Shown: piece by piece, positions 36,082-46,426 of the stretch
How the letters are laid out: the number at the start of each line of letters is the position of its first letter
How positions within the stretch are numbered: the stretch's first letter is position 1
From: Candidatus Anammoxibacter sp.
GTDB lineage: Bacteria; Planctomycetota; Brocadiia; Brocadiales; Anammoxibacteraceae
Length of the DNA stretch: 64,000 nt
Assembly: GCA_021777055.1 (NCBI GenBank)
Contig: JAIQZO010000067.1
Location: 124,001 to 188,000, forward strand
Reading direction: 5' to 3'
Notes under the pieces: model-generated
What the model saw: the letters and a program-made list of their open reading frames with translations, nothing else
What the model was told of the DNA's origin: nothing
Database searches by the model: none
Position numbers and translations under genes: made by a program

Positions 36082-37290
36082 TTGAACTATAGTATTTTAA
36101 AGAACAAAACAATCAGATTTTTAAATATTTTTTTTATTTATTTCATAACCATAACTTCCTTTGCTTTTTTTACAATGACAAACATATTTGCAGAAGAAGT
36201 TACAATAACATGGAATGCAAATACAGAAGCTGACCTTGCCGGATATGAATTGCATCATGGAAATCAAAGTAGGAATTACACTATGAAGGATGTCGTTTTT
36301 GGCAACATTACAACCCATACGATTGAAATCCCTAATACGGGGGAATATTTTTTTGCTTTAAAAGCATTTGATACATCCGGTAATGCGAGTGAATTTTCTG
36401 ATGAGATAAGCCGTTTTGTCCTAGATACATCAGGAGGTGTGGTACCAGATATTATACCACCAACAATAACTTCCGTTAAAATGAATGATGATCCAACAAA
36501 AGTAATTGTTGCTTTTAGTGAACCAGTTGATATTTCTGGTGCGACTTACTCCATTAGTAGTGGAATTAGTGTTTTCTCGGCCGGAACAAGTGATGGCGTT
36601 AAGACTGTTACTTTAACTACAAGCCCACACATCGAAAATGTGTCGAATACATTAAACATTGTAGAGATAAAAGACTTGGCCAGTATTCCAAATGTTATAG
36701 ACCCAAATAATTCTACAACCTATTTGTTTGTGCCGTCAACACTAACACCAGATGAGACAGTTGATGATTTTAGTGTTGATACAACAGGCAGTTATTCAGT
36801 AACTGATGTCAGGACTACAGGAGGATTTGGATCATTTAAATATGATGCTTCAGGAGAAAGGATTCAAGTGGTTACAGGTGATAATATTGGTTTGAAGATA
36901 TCGCAAGATGTGAAATCACTTGGCAGGGGCATTTTTAGCATAGATTTTTTGCCGACTGTTAAACATCCCAAAGGTGGGATATTTATATTGCGCCTTGTAC
37001 AAGATGAAAATAACTATTATAAATTGATAAATACTGATGGTTATGGTCCTGGAGAGCTAATGAAATATGTAAATGGTGTTAAAGTTTCTAGCGTGCCATT
37101 TGGTAATGAATTCTCACAGAACAGCAATTATGCAGTGGTGATAAATTTTAGTTCTGACCAAACTACAGTTGAAGCATTTGGAGAATCAATTTTTATAAGT
37201 ACTGATAACAATCCAATCATGGTTAATCGTTTTGAAGTTGAGCTGGAGCAACAGGATGCATTCTTCGATAATATAATTTACAAGGATTAA
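36082..37290 (+). CDS. Exported fibronectin-type-III-like protein
   Basis: 402 residues starting at TTG, with GAGGA 10 nt upstream. Signal peptide from residue ~12 to NIFAEE. Residues ~40-118 form a fibronectin type III-like domain (VTITWNANTEADLAGYELHHG...FALKAFDTSGNASEFSDEI). Residues ~125-215 form a second beta-sandwich of the bacterial Ig-like type (PPTITSVKMNDDPTKVIVAFSEPV). The final ~180 residues resemble a concanavalin-like beta domain (DDFSVDTTGSYSV...IFILRLVQDENNYYKLIN). It is probably a surface or periplasmic binding protein. It stands alone between repeat-rich spacers. Confidence 0.82.
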   Translation: MNYSILKNKTIRFLNIFFIYFITITSFAFFTMTNIFAEEVTITWNANTEADLAGYELHHGNQSRNYTMKDVVFGNITTHTIEIPNTGEYFFALKAFDTSGNASEFSDEISRFVLDTSGGVVPDIIPPTITSVKMNDDPTKVIVAFSEPVDISGATYSISSGISVFSAGTSDGVKTVTLTTSPHIENVSNTLNIVEIKDLASIPNVIDPNNSTTYLFVPSTLTPDETVDDFSVDTTGSYSVTDVRTTGGFGSFKYDASGERIQVVTGDNIGLKISQDVKSLGRGIFSIDFLPTVKHPKGGIFILRLVQDENNYYKLINTDGYGPGELMKYVNGVKVSSVPFGNEFSQNSNYAVVINFSSDQTTVEAFGESIFISTDNNPIMVNRFEVELEQQDAFFDNIIYKD

Positions 37291-37354
37291 TCATCTGGTT
37301 AAGTAAATACTAGATTTTGGGAAGTATTGATTTTCAGAAATCTGGACTTCTCAA

Positions 37355-37463
37355 CTATATAATATAAGTAGTGTCAGGTTAGAGTCTTGCATGCGCGATT
37401 CTTGTTTTGGGAGATAAGGTAAAACATGAAAAAACCTAACTGAGCACTACTGATATTATATAG
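37355..37463. repeat. Inverted repeat related to the MITE ends
   Basis: The left arm 37355-37382 (CTATATAATATAAGTAGTGT...) and right arm 37435-37463 are inverted copies. The inner parts GTAGTGTCAGGTTAG and CTAACTGAGCACTAC resemble the MITE terminal motif. No direct-repeat target duplication is visible. It lies between convergent genes and could also terminate transcription. The remaining spacer to 37610 shows nothing. Confidence 0.6.
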
Positions 37464-37610
37464 CTTTGCTGAAATTAAATAGCAAAGTATAACAAGTTTT
37501 CTCCGCTTTAGAAAATAGGGAGCACTGGGATTTGATACATGTTTAGAAAACTTAGAGTTGATTAATTACAGTAATTATTTAAAATAAGCCTGTAGTCTTT
37601 TCGTGTCTTT

Positions 37611-39536
37611 TCATTGAGAAATAGTTAGTGATGACAGCCCTGTCACTGCAGGAAATCCAACTGCTCCTATAATAGTGGCCCTTTCTGTTGTTTGGTCTAT
37701 TTTGATAAGATTAGATGGTGTTCCTATGTTTGAAGTACTTATGCCGAATAGTGTTTCGTCGGAAAAGTGTAAGTCTCGAATTGAATATCCGGTCATGCCA
37801 ACGTTACCAATATGGCGGGTACGGCCGGATGAGATATCAATCTCAACTATTACGCTGCTTGTGCCATTTTTTCTTGCGCCTGAAGCAATGAAAACGTTTT
37901 TCTTCAAGTTAAATGCTAAGCCAGTCAGAACTATATTTGCGGGATTCACATCTGCTTGTAAAATTTTTCTAGCTGATGCGTTTACTTGGTTTATGGCATA
38001 AAGTGTGTTGGTCCTGTCTACTCCAAATAATATATCGTTATCATTGAATGCAATGCCTTTTACAAAGCGAATGGGGATATTACTGTCTTTTCTGACTATT
38101 GTGCCTAAGATAAAGGAATTTCCTGTTTCCGCGTCAATCCTCACCAGTCTTGATTTGCGCCCACCAGTTGATCCGAAGATTTCGCCAGACTGGTTAATGG
38201 CAAGGCCTGATATCCTTAATTGGTTTGTTTGCCCGACGATGGATCCTTTGCCTGTTGTAGTATCCAGGGTTAGCAGTGTTCCTGAGCTTGAAATGTTGAA
38301 TCCTGTAGACGCATAGCAGATTCCAGGTATAGCCTTTTTAAACTCATTGCAAATGAAATTTATCCCGGTTGAACTTGTCCCGTCAATTGCTACAAAATCC
38401 AGGGGTGTGTCCGGAGGGTTTTTGGCCCCTTCATCCTCTCCGTTGTAGAACTCCTCTTCATCAATGGATATTGGTGGAGATATGGGTGGAACACTTGAAC
38501 CTGCTGTAAACCGCGGATTAATTTGTACTTTTTCAACTGTATAGTTTGCTCCAGGTGTAAGACCGAGAATGTTGAATGTGCCCTTCAGTTCTGGAGGGGT
38601 GGGGCCTGGGCCAAAAATACTGTTGGGGAAAAAAAGTCCTCCGGATACACTCGAGACTGCGTCGCCAAAAGGGTCCGCTACGTTTCTGGCGATAATATTG
38701 GCGCCACGAACTTGCGTTACCATATTTTCACGAAAAACTTGCCCGCTTATAAAGCCTTTCTTTCCTGTGTCATTACCGTAAATGAATTCTGCGGTTGAAA
38801 GATCATCCCTTGTGGGTGTTGTGGAACTGTTTCCATCGCCGATTAATATGGGAAACATTATTTCCACTATACCTTCGCCTTCAGGTGGCAGACCATAAAT
38901 GGTAAATCCCGGGTCATCAGTGTCACCAATAAATGCCGTGCCGTTAACTTGAGAATGTCCGAAATTAAGGGCGTGTCCCATTTCGTGTGTAATAACTGTT
39001 TGTGCTACGGACAGAGGAGCCTCTATGCCATCTGAAGTGTCTCCGTCAATCAGGTTTCCGTTGTAGGCCTGGAATGTTTCAATAATCTCAAATGTTTCAG
39101 TATCTATAACCTCTATTGTTGCAAATCCTATAACCCCTTCAGGAAGGCCCAAATCTGCAAAAAGGGAGCCATCTGCGTCAAATACAACAGGGCTTTTATC
39201 GTCTGCGACAGAGAAAATGGCGTTAAACTCTTCAATTGTGTCCACATCTCCGTCTGCCGAAAGGGATCCGATGCTGTTAATGGAGAATCTCAGCTCTAAA
39301 GTGGGCTCATTAGCGCCGCTCCAGATATTTATGGCATTCATTGCGAAATCTATTGCTTCGGTGGATGAGAGTGTGCCGTACGGTCCTTCGTCAAAATCAG
39401 TTGGTGTGGGTTTAGATGTGTCGTGCCGAAATGGTATACCTGTGTTGCTGACAAACGTATAACCTCCCGGGAATACTTTTGGCATGAACAGAAATGAAAT
39501 TGCCGCTATACTTAACATTACCGTTCTTAGCAACAC
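37611..39536 (-). CDS. Exported matrixin-like zinc metalloprotease with C-terminal beta-propeller-like region
   Basis: 641 residues; GTG start at 39536 with AGGGG upstream, and a signal peptide ending near PGGYT. The zinc motif THEMGHALNFGH (near residue 187) is H-E-x2-H-x5-H as in matrixins, although the usual glycine at position 8 is Asn. A conserved propeptide-free architecture follows: TARDDLSTAEFIYG-type closure, then a carboxypeptidase-regulatory-like beta domain (~260-360). The last ~240 residues have repeats such as LLTLDTTTGKGSIVG and LVRIDAETGNSFILG that suggest a propeller. It probably cleaves or binds extracytoplasmic proteins. Likely cotranscribed with the exported protein at 39615-40220. 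Confidence 0.85.
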   Translation of the reverse strand: MLLRTVMLSIAAISFLFMPKVFPGGYTFVSNTGIPFRHDTSKPTPTDFDEGPYGTLSSTEAIDFAMNAINIWSGANEPTLELRFSINSIGSLSADGDVDTIEEFNAIFSVADDKSPVVFDADGSLFADLGLPEGVIGFATIEVIDTETFEIIETFQAYNGNLIDGDTSDGIEAPLSVAQTVITHEMGHALNFGHSQVNGTAFIGDTDDPGFTIYGLPPEGEGIVEIMFPILIGDGNSSTTPTRDDLSTAEFIYGNDTGKKGFISGQVFRENMVTQVRGANIIARNVADPFGDAVSSVSGGLFFPNSIFGPGPTPPELKGTFNILGLTPGANYTVEKVQINPRFTAGSSVPPISPPISIDEEEFYNGEDEGAKNPPDTPLDFVAIDGTSSTGINFICNEFKKAIPGICYASTGFNISSSGTLLTLDTTTGKGSIVGQTNQLRISGLAINQSGEIFGSTGGRKSRLVRIDAETGNSFILGTIVRKDSNIPIRFVKGIAFNDNDILFGVDRTNTLYAINQVNASARKILQADVNPANIVLTGLAFNLKKNVFIASGARKNGTSSVIVEIDISSGRTRHIGNVGMTGYSIRDLHFSDETLFGISTSNIGTPSNLIKIDQTTERATIIGAVGFPAVTGLSSLTISQ

Positions 39537-39614
39537 GTATAAAATCCCCTAACCCCCGTTTCTAAATGGGGAAAACTTGTTGTAATTTTACAAACTGTTT
39601 TTTTAAGACTATAA

Positions 39615-40220
39615 CTACTTGTCATTTAGGCTTAACATCTTTTCTATTATGCCTATAAAAAGGTTAACATTAACTGCCCCTTTTTTGCGGACCATTAGCT
39701 CTTTCTCGTTTTCATCAAATATTTTATATCGCTGTGATTGCAGATCCATTCGGTGAAACAATCCTTTATTTCCGAAGTTGTTTACTGCCTCCTCTGAGTT
39801 AATCATCTGAAAAGCACCCTGTTCCATACCTATAGGGCTTGCAAGTCCGTATCTGCTCTCGTTTCTTAGAAAGAGTATATATTTGCGGCCTTTTTCGTAA
39901 TATGGCATTCCAATTATACTTCCTATGCCATTTGCTTTGCCTATTTGCCTTAGCTTGACAGTTGGGCCGTAGGTACCTTTGATTTTTTTGAGGATTTTAA
40001 ATGTGTATTCGGTGCAAGTTGTATGATTTTCATTGGAGACGTTTATCTTTCTCTCTTCTACCAATGTGCAGATGCCGATAAATATCTTATCTGCCAGTTT
40101 GGTCAACTCTTCTGCATTTCTATGTAATAATGTTGTTGCGTTGGTATCATTTGTTTTGGCATAGAATACCACGCTAGAGAGTAGTATCACTGTGAGAAAA
40201 GAGGTAAATTTACTTTTCAT
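39615..40220 (-). CDS. Exported hypothetical protein upstream of the matrixin-like protease
   Basis: 201 residues with a signal peptide (MKSKFTSFLTVILLSSVVFYA). The mature part begins with NAEELTKLADKIFIGICTLVEE, includes EYTFKILKKIKGTYG, IGMPYYEKGRKYILFLRNES and SPIGMEQGAFQMI, a layout often seen in small exported proteins encoded beside matrixin-like proteases. It may be a partner or inhibitor; that is inference from position only (78 bases before the protease gene, same strand). Confidence 0.7.
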   Translation of the reverse strand: MKSKFTSFLTVILLSSVVFYAKTNDTNATTLLHRNAEELTKLADKIFIGICTLVEERKINVSNENHTTCTEYTFKILKKIKGTYGPTVKLRQIGKANGIGSIIGMPYYEKGRKYILFLRNESRYGLASPIGMEQGAFQMINSEEAVNNFGNKGLFHRMDLQSQRYKIFDENEKELMVRKKGAVNVNLFIGIIEKMLSLNDK

Positions 40221-40242
40221 GATAAATAGGCAGATTATTGTT

Positions 40243-42168
40243 TTACAGTTTCAGGGCCGCTTCCATTCCCTCCGATATTGCTTCTAATGCTGTACGTCCT
40301 GAAACGGCATCACCCACAACTGCAACTTCCTTCACAAAATCCTGAATCGATTCAGCAAGATCTTTGTTTGGTTTGTTTAAGGTTGACATAACTATATGGT
40401 CAAATCCATCAAGTCTTTGTTCTTCCTCTCTTCTTTTCTTCACCACAAGGTAGCCTTTTCCAACTTTAACTACCTTTGTGCTGATAATCATTTTTACGTT
40501 AGCTTTTTTTAATCTTTCAACTATATGGTATCTTGGATGGGCGATCAGCCCCATACCGATAATCCTCTTCATTTCCAGTAAAGTGATGTTCTTTCCCGCT
40601 GAGGATAAAAAATCTGCAAGTTCGCAACCCTCGGGGCCAGCACCCACAATCACAATATTTTTGCCTAATTCGTTTACGTTTAAGAATGCGTCTTTAATAT
40701 CAATGATATCTGCGTCTTCTACACCTGGTAATTCCAGTTTGACCTCTTTTGAACCAACTGCCGCTATTACCGCATCAGGTGCAAATTCCATTACTGATTC
40801 AGTTGTTGCCTCTTTGTTCAACTGAACATTAATGCCGTGTTGGTTGACGTGGTTAACAAGATACTTCAGCATATTTCTCATTGGTTCTTTAAATGGCGGT
40901 AAAGTTGAATATCTAAAGTTTCCACCTAGTTCATTTTCTTTTTCCCATATGGTGACTTTATGTCCCCGTTTAGCGGCAGTCTCTGCCGCGCTCATTCCCC
41001 CAGGTCCCCCTCCTATGATTAAGACATTTTTGGATAGTGGTTTAGGCATTGCTGCAATTGCAGCCTCTTTTCCTATGGCAGGGTTTACTGTACAAGTCAG
41101 CTTTCTGTCCATTATACTGTTAATGCACTTGTTACATGATAGACACGGTCTTAGTTCCTCAAGTTGCCCAGCCTTTGCCTTTTCTGGCATGTGCGGTTCA
41201 CCGATCAGGACCCTTCCAAATGCGACAAGGTCTGCTTTGTTCTGTTCCAGAATTTTTTCTGCGTATTCAGGGCCCAGGATTCGTCCCACTGTAATAATCG
41301 GTACATTAACAACGCTTTTAACCCCTTCTGCAAGATGTGTAAAACAACCCTCCTCCAGATAGTATGTGGGTATGTTAAAGAAAGGAGATGCGCTATTACA
41401 TGCTGAAACATGTATGGCGCTAGCTCCTGCTTTTTCAAGCATTTGGGCGTGGAGCTTCCCTTCTTCGAGTTTGATGCCGGTATCTGTATATTCATCTGCG
41501 CTTATTCTGCATATAACAGGATAGTCTTGTGGGACTTGTTCCCTGATTGCTTTAACAATTTCTACTGCAAACCTTGCCCTGTTTTCTGTGTTTCCACCAT
41601 ATTCATCTGTTCGAATGTTTGCTTCAGGTGACAGAAACTGATTAACAAGGTAGCCGTGTGCCATGTGGATCTCTATTCCGTCTGCGCCTGCTTCGTAAAC
41701 TCTTTTGCCTGAATCGGCAAATTTCTTGACTAAGTCATGTATCTCCTTTACAGTCAGTGCCTTTGGGGTTTGCTTGGTTAAAGGACTTGGTATGGATGAA
41801 GGAGAGACCGGGTCTAGGCCGGTAAAGTAGGTTAGGGCCTCTTTACCTCCGTGGCTCAGCTGAATAACTATCTTTCCGTCTAACTCATGAACAGCATCTG
41901 TAAGTTTTCTCAGGCCCGGTATAAACTTATCTTCAAAGATGCATAACATCCCATCGTTTAGTCTCCCTGCAGGATCAATGGCTGTGTTTTCTACAGTGAC
42001 ATATCCGACTCCGCCCTTAATCCGTTCACTATAATATGATATGATTGCATCGGTAACATGTCCCTCTTCGTTGCAAAGATGTGTTTCCATTGCAGGCATA
42101 ACTATGCGGTTTTTTAATTCCATCGAACCTATCTTAAAAGGGCTAAACAGTTTTGGAAAGTGATTCAT
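40243..42168 (-). CDS. 2,4-dienoyl-CoA reductase-type NADH:flavin oxidoreductase
   Basis: 641 residues in the three-part layout of FadH-type enzymes. An old-yellow-enzyme FMN barrel covers 1-~330 (GSMELKNRIVMPAMET, VIQLSHGG, EIHMAHGYLVNQFLSPEAN). A 4Fe-4S motif CLSCNKCI...C follows near 340. FAD/NAD(P)-binding domains complete it (IIGGGPGGMSAAETAAKRGH; VIVGAGPEGCELADFL). It reduces conjugated double bonds in CoA esters or enoate-like substrates; the specific substrate is unknown. It lies 89 bases after mqnE on the same strand. Confidence 0.92.
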   Translation of the reverse strand: MNHFPKLFSPFKIGSMELKNRIVMPAMETHLCNEEGHVTDAIISYYSERIKGGVGYVTVENTAIDPAGRLNDGMLCIFEDKFIPGLRKLTDAVHELDGKIVIQLSHGGKEALTYFTGLDPVSPSSIPSPLTKQTPKALTVKEIHDLVKKFADSGKRVYEAGADGIEIHMAHGYLVNQFLSPEANIRTDEYGGNTENRARFAVEIVKAIREQVPQDYPVICRISADEYTDTGIKLEEGKLHAQMLEKAGASAIHVSACNSASPFFNIPTYYLEEGCFTHLAEGVKSVVNVPIITVGRILGPEYAEKILEQNKADLVAFGRVLIGEPHMPEKAKAGQLEELRPCLSCNKCINSIMDRKLTCTVNPAIGKEAAIAAMPKPLSKNVLIIGGGPGGMSAAETAAKRGHKVTIWEKENELGGNFRYSTLPPFKEPMRNMLKYLVNHVNQHGINVQLNKEATTESVMEFAPDAVIAAVGSKEVKLELPGVEDADIIDIKDAFLNVNELGKNIVIVGAGPEGCELADFLSSAGKNITLLEMKRIIGMGLIAHPRYHIVERLKKANVKMIISTKVVKVGKGYLVVKKRREEEQRLDGFDHIVMSTLNKPNKDLAESIQDFVKEVAVVGDAVSGRTALEAISEGMEAALKL

Positions 42169-42257
42169 TTTCGTTTATAACCTCGTTAATTTTTGTTGTG
42201 GATGATTGCCGTTGTGGATTTGAACAAATAGATACAATGCCTTCGCTTCAAAACGAT

Positions 42258-43367
42258 TTATACTGCAACTGTACTGTTCCTGTTTTGTGTCTCGTATAAA
42301 GTATCCCTTTCAACTGGAACTCGTCCTGCTTCTTTAATTAAATTAACCAATTCAGCTACGCTAAGTGATTCTGGTGTATCAGCTCCGGCGGAGTGCGTTA
42401 TCTTCTCTTCGGAAACAGTACCATCAATGTCGTCAACCCCGAAGCTTAATGATACCTGTGCCAGTTTTATTCCCAGCATGATCCAGAAGGCCTTTATGTG
42501 GGGAAAGTTATCTAACATCAGACGTCCAAGGGCCAGCATTTTCAGGTCGTAGAATCCTGTTGTTCTTGAAAGTTCGCTTAGTTCTGTATTCTTAGGATGA
42601 AATGCAAGGGGTATGAATGATAAAAACCCGTTTGTCTCATCTTGCAGATTACGTAATGCCAGAAGGTGGTTTATTACGTCCTCAGCTGCTTCTATATGGC
42701 CATATAGCATTGTGGCGTTACTCTTAAAACCAATGTTATGGGCTTCCCTCATAACGTTAAGCCAACCCTCTCCGCTAAGTTTTTCTGGACAAAGTTTTTC
42801 TCTTAACCTAGGTGAAAATACTTCAGCTCCTCCCCCAGGAAGTGATCCCAAACCTGCATTCTTTAATTCCATCAATGTGTCGTGTACTGACATGCCTGCG
42901 ATTTCTGCCAGGTGTGCGATCTCTACGGCAGTAAATGCTTGGATATGAACATGGGGAAATCTGCTGTGTATTTCGCCGATCATCTTGATATAGTAGTCAA
43001 ACTTAAAGTCTGGATGCAGTCCTCCCACAATATGGAGTTCAGTGGAACCGTCTTTTAACACCAAAGATGCCCTTTGCATGATCTCTTCCATGTCCATAAC
43101 ATAGGAGCCGTCTTCGTCCTTATCCCGGCTGAATGCGCAAAATTTACACCGGTTTTTACATATGTTTGAGTAGTTAATATGACGGTTTATTATATAATAA
43201 GCATTGTTGTTGTTTTTTTGCTCTCGAACAGTGTTTGCCATGAATCCTATGTGGTTTATGTCGTAACTGTTATAAAGCTTAATGCCGTCATCAAAGTTCA
43301 GGCGCTCACCGTTCTGCAGTTTAGCAAAAATGTCTGCTAATTCGGAATCAGCAAAAAGTTTTTCCAT
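42258..43367 (-). CDS. mqnE: Aminofutalosine synthase MqnE
   Basis: 369 residues. The radical SAM motif CKNRCKFCAF lies near residue 75, preceded by YIINRHINYSNI. ELHIVGGLHPDFKFDYY, LKNAGLGSLPGGGAEVF and KSNATMLYGHIE are characteristic of MqnE rather than MqnC. It joins 3-(1-carboxyvinyl)oxybenzoate with SAM to form aminofutalosine in the futalosine route to menaquinone. No other mqn gene is in the window. Menaquinone by this route is usual in anaerobic planctomycetes. Confidence 0.93.
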   Translation of the reverse strand: MEKLFADSELADIFAKLQNGERLNFDDGIKLYNSYDINHIGFMANTVREQKNNNNAYYIINRHINYSNICKNRCKFCAFSRDKDEDGSYVMDMEEIMQRASLVLKDGSTELHIVGGLHPDFKFDYYIKMIGEIHSRFPHVHIQAFTAVEIAHLAEIAGMSVHDTLMELKNAGLGSLPGGGAEVFSPRLREKLCPEKLSGEGWLNVMREAHNIGFKSNATMLYGHIEAAEDVINHLLALRNLQDETNGFLSFIPLAFHPKNTELSELSRTTGFYDLKMLALGRLMLDNFPHIKAFWIMLGIKLAQVSLSFGVDDIDGTVSEEKITHSAGADTPESLSVAELVNLIKEAGRVPVERDTLYETQNRNSTVAV

Positions 43368-43651
43368 AAAATACTCCTTTATCCTACAAATATGATATAT
43401 TCAACTAAAAGTTATCAAAATATATATATAAAAGCAAGTAATATCCTATACTTAGGAGGTATAAATAATGTTACAGATTTTCATGCTTTACGTTTTTGCG
43501 ATGAAAAAGTATAATTTTTAAACAATTAAATATTAATGGGTTACAGTTTTACAGTTATGGATTATTCCAATAATTGGAATGCGCGGCTTTGCGTTTGCAG
43601 AGGTATGAAAATCATTTGTTTGAATGAGCTTTAACGGTTTATTATTTTACC

Positions 43652-45802
43652 ATGAATATAAAACAGATTTTAGGGAAAGATTTTAATTTAAGAGCGGAGC
43701 AGGTTGACAACGTAATAAACTTACTTGAAAATGACGCAACTATTCCTTTCATTGCCCGGTACAGGAAAGATGCTACCGGTGGCTTAGATGAAATTGTTCT
43801 TCGGGATATTAGGGACAGATATGATTACCTAAAAGAGCTGGAGACGAGAAAGGTAACTGTACTCCAAACAATTGAAGGGCTGGGTAAACTGACGGAAGAA
43901 CTGAAGGAAAAGATAGATACGTGCTTAGAAAAGACCGTGCTGGAAGATCTTTATTTACCGTACAAACCGAAAAAGAGGTCCAGGGCTGTTGCTGCTATGG
44001 AAAAAGGTTTAGGGCCACTTTTAGATTGGATAGTGGTACAGACAAATCCATTGCTTAACATTGAAGATGAGGCCGCGAAATATGTTGACGCGGAAAAAGG
44101 GGTTAATGATTGCAGGGAAGCCCTTATGGGTGCGGCAGATATATTTGCGGAGTGTGTTGCAGAAAAAGCAGAGAACAGGGAGTATGTGAGGAGTGCATTC
44201 CTTGAAAACGGAGTCTTTGTTTCAAAGGCTAAGAAGGCGTTTCTTGAGAAAAAGACGAAATTTTCGATGTATTATGACTACAGATCTCCGGTTAATAAGA
44301 TTTCATCTCACAATATGTTAGCCTTAAGACGTGGTGCAAAAGAGGGTATAATAGGGTTTGAGATTGAAGCTGATGACGAATCATTGATTAATGAATTAAG
44401 TCGCAGAGAAGTAAAAATTGCAGAAGGTACGGTTTCTGGATTCTTGAAGGATGCAGTTAAAGACAGTTATGAAAGGTTAATAAAACCCTCTATTTCTACA
44501 GAGGTTAGGCTTATAAAAAAGCAAGAGGCTGATCAGGAGGCGATTCTTATCTTTGGTAAAAACCTTCAAAAATTGCTGCTCTCATCACCGGCTGGACAGG
44601 TGTCTTTGGTTGCCGTGGATCCTGGGTTTCGAACAGGCTGTAAAGTCGTTGTCCTTGATACCACAGGCAAGTTTCTGGAATACCAGGCAATATTTCCCCA
44701 TGAACGGAATAAAAGAGGAGAAGATGCAAAAAAAACCTTGCTCTATTTTATTGAGAAGTACTCTCCGCAATTTATTGTAATTGGAAATGGTACTGCTTCA
44801 CGTGAGACAGAGAGGTTTATCAAACAGGATGTTGTTGATGGGCTTGATGAAAAGAAGAGACCTGTTGTGCTTGTTGTAAGCGAAGCGGGGGCTTCTGTAT
44901 ATTCTGCAAGCCAGAGCGCTATAAACGAATTTCCGGAACTGGATATTACTGTCAGGGGTGCTATTTCCATTGGCAGGAGATTAATGGACCCTTTGGCGGA
45001 ACTTGTAAAGATAGAACCTAAATCCATAGGGGTTGGACAGTATCAGCATGACGTTGATCAGAAATTCCTTAAAAACAAACTTGGCGAGATAGTTGAATCA
45101 TGCGTGAACTATGTGGGGGTGGATCTTAATAGCGCTTCTGTAGAGCTGCTGTCGTATGTTTCCGGAATAAAGCCGAAGATTGCGGAAAATATCGTACTGC
45201 GACGGAACGAAAAAGGACCTTTTCTAAAGAGAGACAATCTCCTTGATGTTGCAGGCCTTGGAGAAAAGACGTTTTTGCAATCAGCTGGATTTTTGCGCAT
45301 AAAAGGTATGGAGAATCTCCTTGATGACTCTGCTGTGCATCCTGAAAGCTATTATGTTGTCAAGAAGATTGCTGAAAAGTTTAATGCTCCGCTAAAAGAC
45401 CTTATAGGCAATGCCGCTCTCCTTGAGAAGATTGAACCGGCTGATCTTATAGATGAACAGACGGGCGTGTCTACTGTCATGGATATTCTGGAAGAATTGA
45501 AGAAACCGGGACGTGATCCCCGTTCTACATTTACGTATGCCAAGTTTCGGGAAGATGTAAACAGTATTGATGATTTGTCTGTGGGGATGGCTTTGCAGGG
45601 GGTAGCAACAAATGTTACAAACTTTGGAGCATTTGTGGATATAGGTGTGCATCAGGACGGATTGGTACATATTTCACAACTGGCTGACCGATTTGTTAAA
45701 GATCCGACGGATGTTGTAAATGTTGGAGATACAGTTAATGTTAAAATTATTGATATTGATGTGGAACTGAAGAGGATTGCACTTTCTATGCGGGTAAAAT
45801 AA
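43652..45802 (+). CDS. tex: Tex-family RNA-binding transcription accessory protein
   Basis: 716 residues, full length. N-terminal helical region (IPFIARYRKDATGGLDE), YqgF/RNase H-like domain (VAVDPGFRTGCKVVVLD...IVIGNGTASRETE), helix-hairpin-helix motifs (VELLSYVSGIKPKIAENIV, LLDVAGLGEKTF), and a C-terminal S1 RNA-binding domain (NFGAFVDIGVHQDGLVHIS). Tex binds nucleic acids and affects transcription elongation and stress or virulence genes in some bacteria. It stands alone. Confidence 0.96.
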   Translation: MNIKQILGKDFNLRAEQVDNVINLLENDATIPFIARYRKDATGGLDEIVLRDIRDRYDYLKELETRKVTVLQTIEGLGKLTEELKEKIDTCLEKTVLEDLYLPYKPKKRSRAVAAMEKGLGPLLDWIVVQTNPLLNIEDEAAKYVDAEKGVNDCREALMGAADIFAECVAEKAENREYVRSAFLENGVFVSKAKKAFLEKKTKFSMYYDYRSPVNKISSHNMLALRRGAKEGIIGFEIEADDESLINELSRREVKIAEGTVSGFLKDAVKDSYERLIKPSISTEVRLIKKQEADQEAILIFGKNLQKLLLSSPAGQVSLVAVDPGFRTGCKVVVLDTTGKFLEYQAIFPHERNKRGEDAKKTLLYFIEKYSPQFIVIGNGTASRETERFIKQDVVDGLDEKKRPVVLVVSEAGASVYSASQSAINEFPELDITVRGAISIGRRLMDPLAELVKIEPKSIGVGQYQHDVDQKFLKNKLGEIVESCVNYVGVDLNSASVELLSYVSGIKPKIAENIVLRRNEKGPFLKRDNLLDVAGLGEKTFLQSAGFLRIKGMENLLDDSAVHPESYYVVKKIAEKFNAPLKDLIGNAALLEKIEPADLIDEQTGVSTVMDILEELKKPGRDPRSTFTYAKFREDVNSIDDLSVGMALQGVATNVTNFGAFVDIGVHQDGLVHISQLADRFVKDPTDVVNVGDTVNVKIIDIDVELKRIALSMRVK

Positions 45803-45957
45803 TTGCGGTAGGCCCATTCAGTGGTATAGTTGGGAATAAAACGTGGAGTAATGTAGTCTTGGATCGATGCGAATGTTCTAACTCATATTACCTGAATTAT
45901 GTATTCCAGGAAAACGACAAAATCGTAAAAAGAGAAGTTTTTGCAGGGTAGTGTTAT

Positions 45958-46413
45958 ATGACAATGATTTCTAGAAAGATAACTACAACTATTTATATTT
46001 TAACTCTTTTGCTAGGTATGGGTAGTTTTGTTCGCCACTGTTTCTGCCAGTCGCACTTTGATGTTTCTGGGAAATGGACGGTAAATTTTGTAGGTATTGA
46101 AAAAGGGTGTAAGGATAGTTCTAAGAATGGGAGCAAGGAAGGCTTGTTTACGTTTGATGTTTTGCAGCAAGGTGCATCTGTTTCCGGTTTATCCGATGAT
46201 GGAGAAACGACTAATTTACTGTCTGGAATGTTAACAGGAAACCGCATTAAACTTGTGGTTAAAGGTGTGGATGGGGATTGTATGTCGAAAACAAAGCTAA
46301 GGGGGCAGGTAATTGCGGGAAATATAATTAAAGGATCGTATGAAGGTGGAAATCTTAATTGCGATACTTGTAAATGGCATGGTATGTTTTCTGTTGAAAT
46401 AAACAAAAAATAG
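45958..46413 (+). CDS. Small exported beta-rich protein
   Basis: 151 residues with a signal peptide (to about residue 32, ending HCFCQS). The mature part FDVSGKWTVNFVGIEKGC...GTITG-like strand pattern (GLFTFDVLQQGASVSGL, GMLTGNRIKLVVKG, GNIIKGSYEGG) resembles small lipocalin-like or META-like beta-barrel domains, with four mature cysteines that may form disulfides (C in EKGC, DCMS, NCDTC). Function unknown. It is followed 13 bases later by another exported protein. Confidence 0.72.
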   Translation: MTMISRKITTTIYILTLLLGMGSFVRHCFCQSHFDVSGKWTVNFVGIEKGCKDSSKNGSKEGLFTFDVLQQGASVSGLSDDGETTNLLSGMLTGNRIKLVVKGVDGDCMSKTKLRGQVIAGNIIKGSYEGGNLNCDTCKWHGMFSVEINKK

Positions 46414-46426
46414 TTATTGGTTAAAT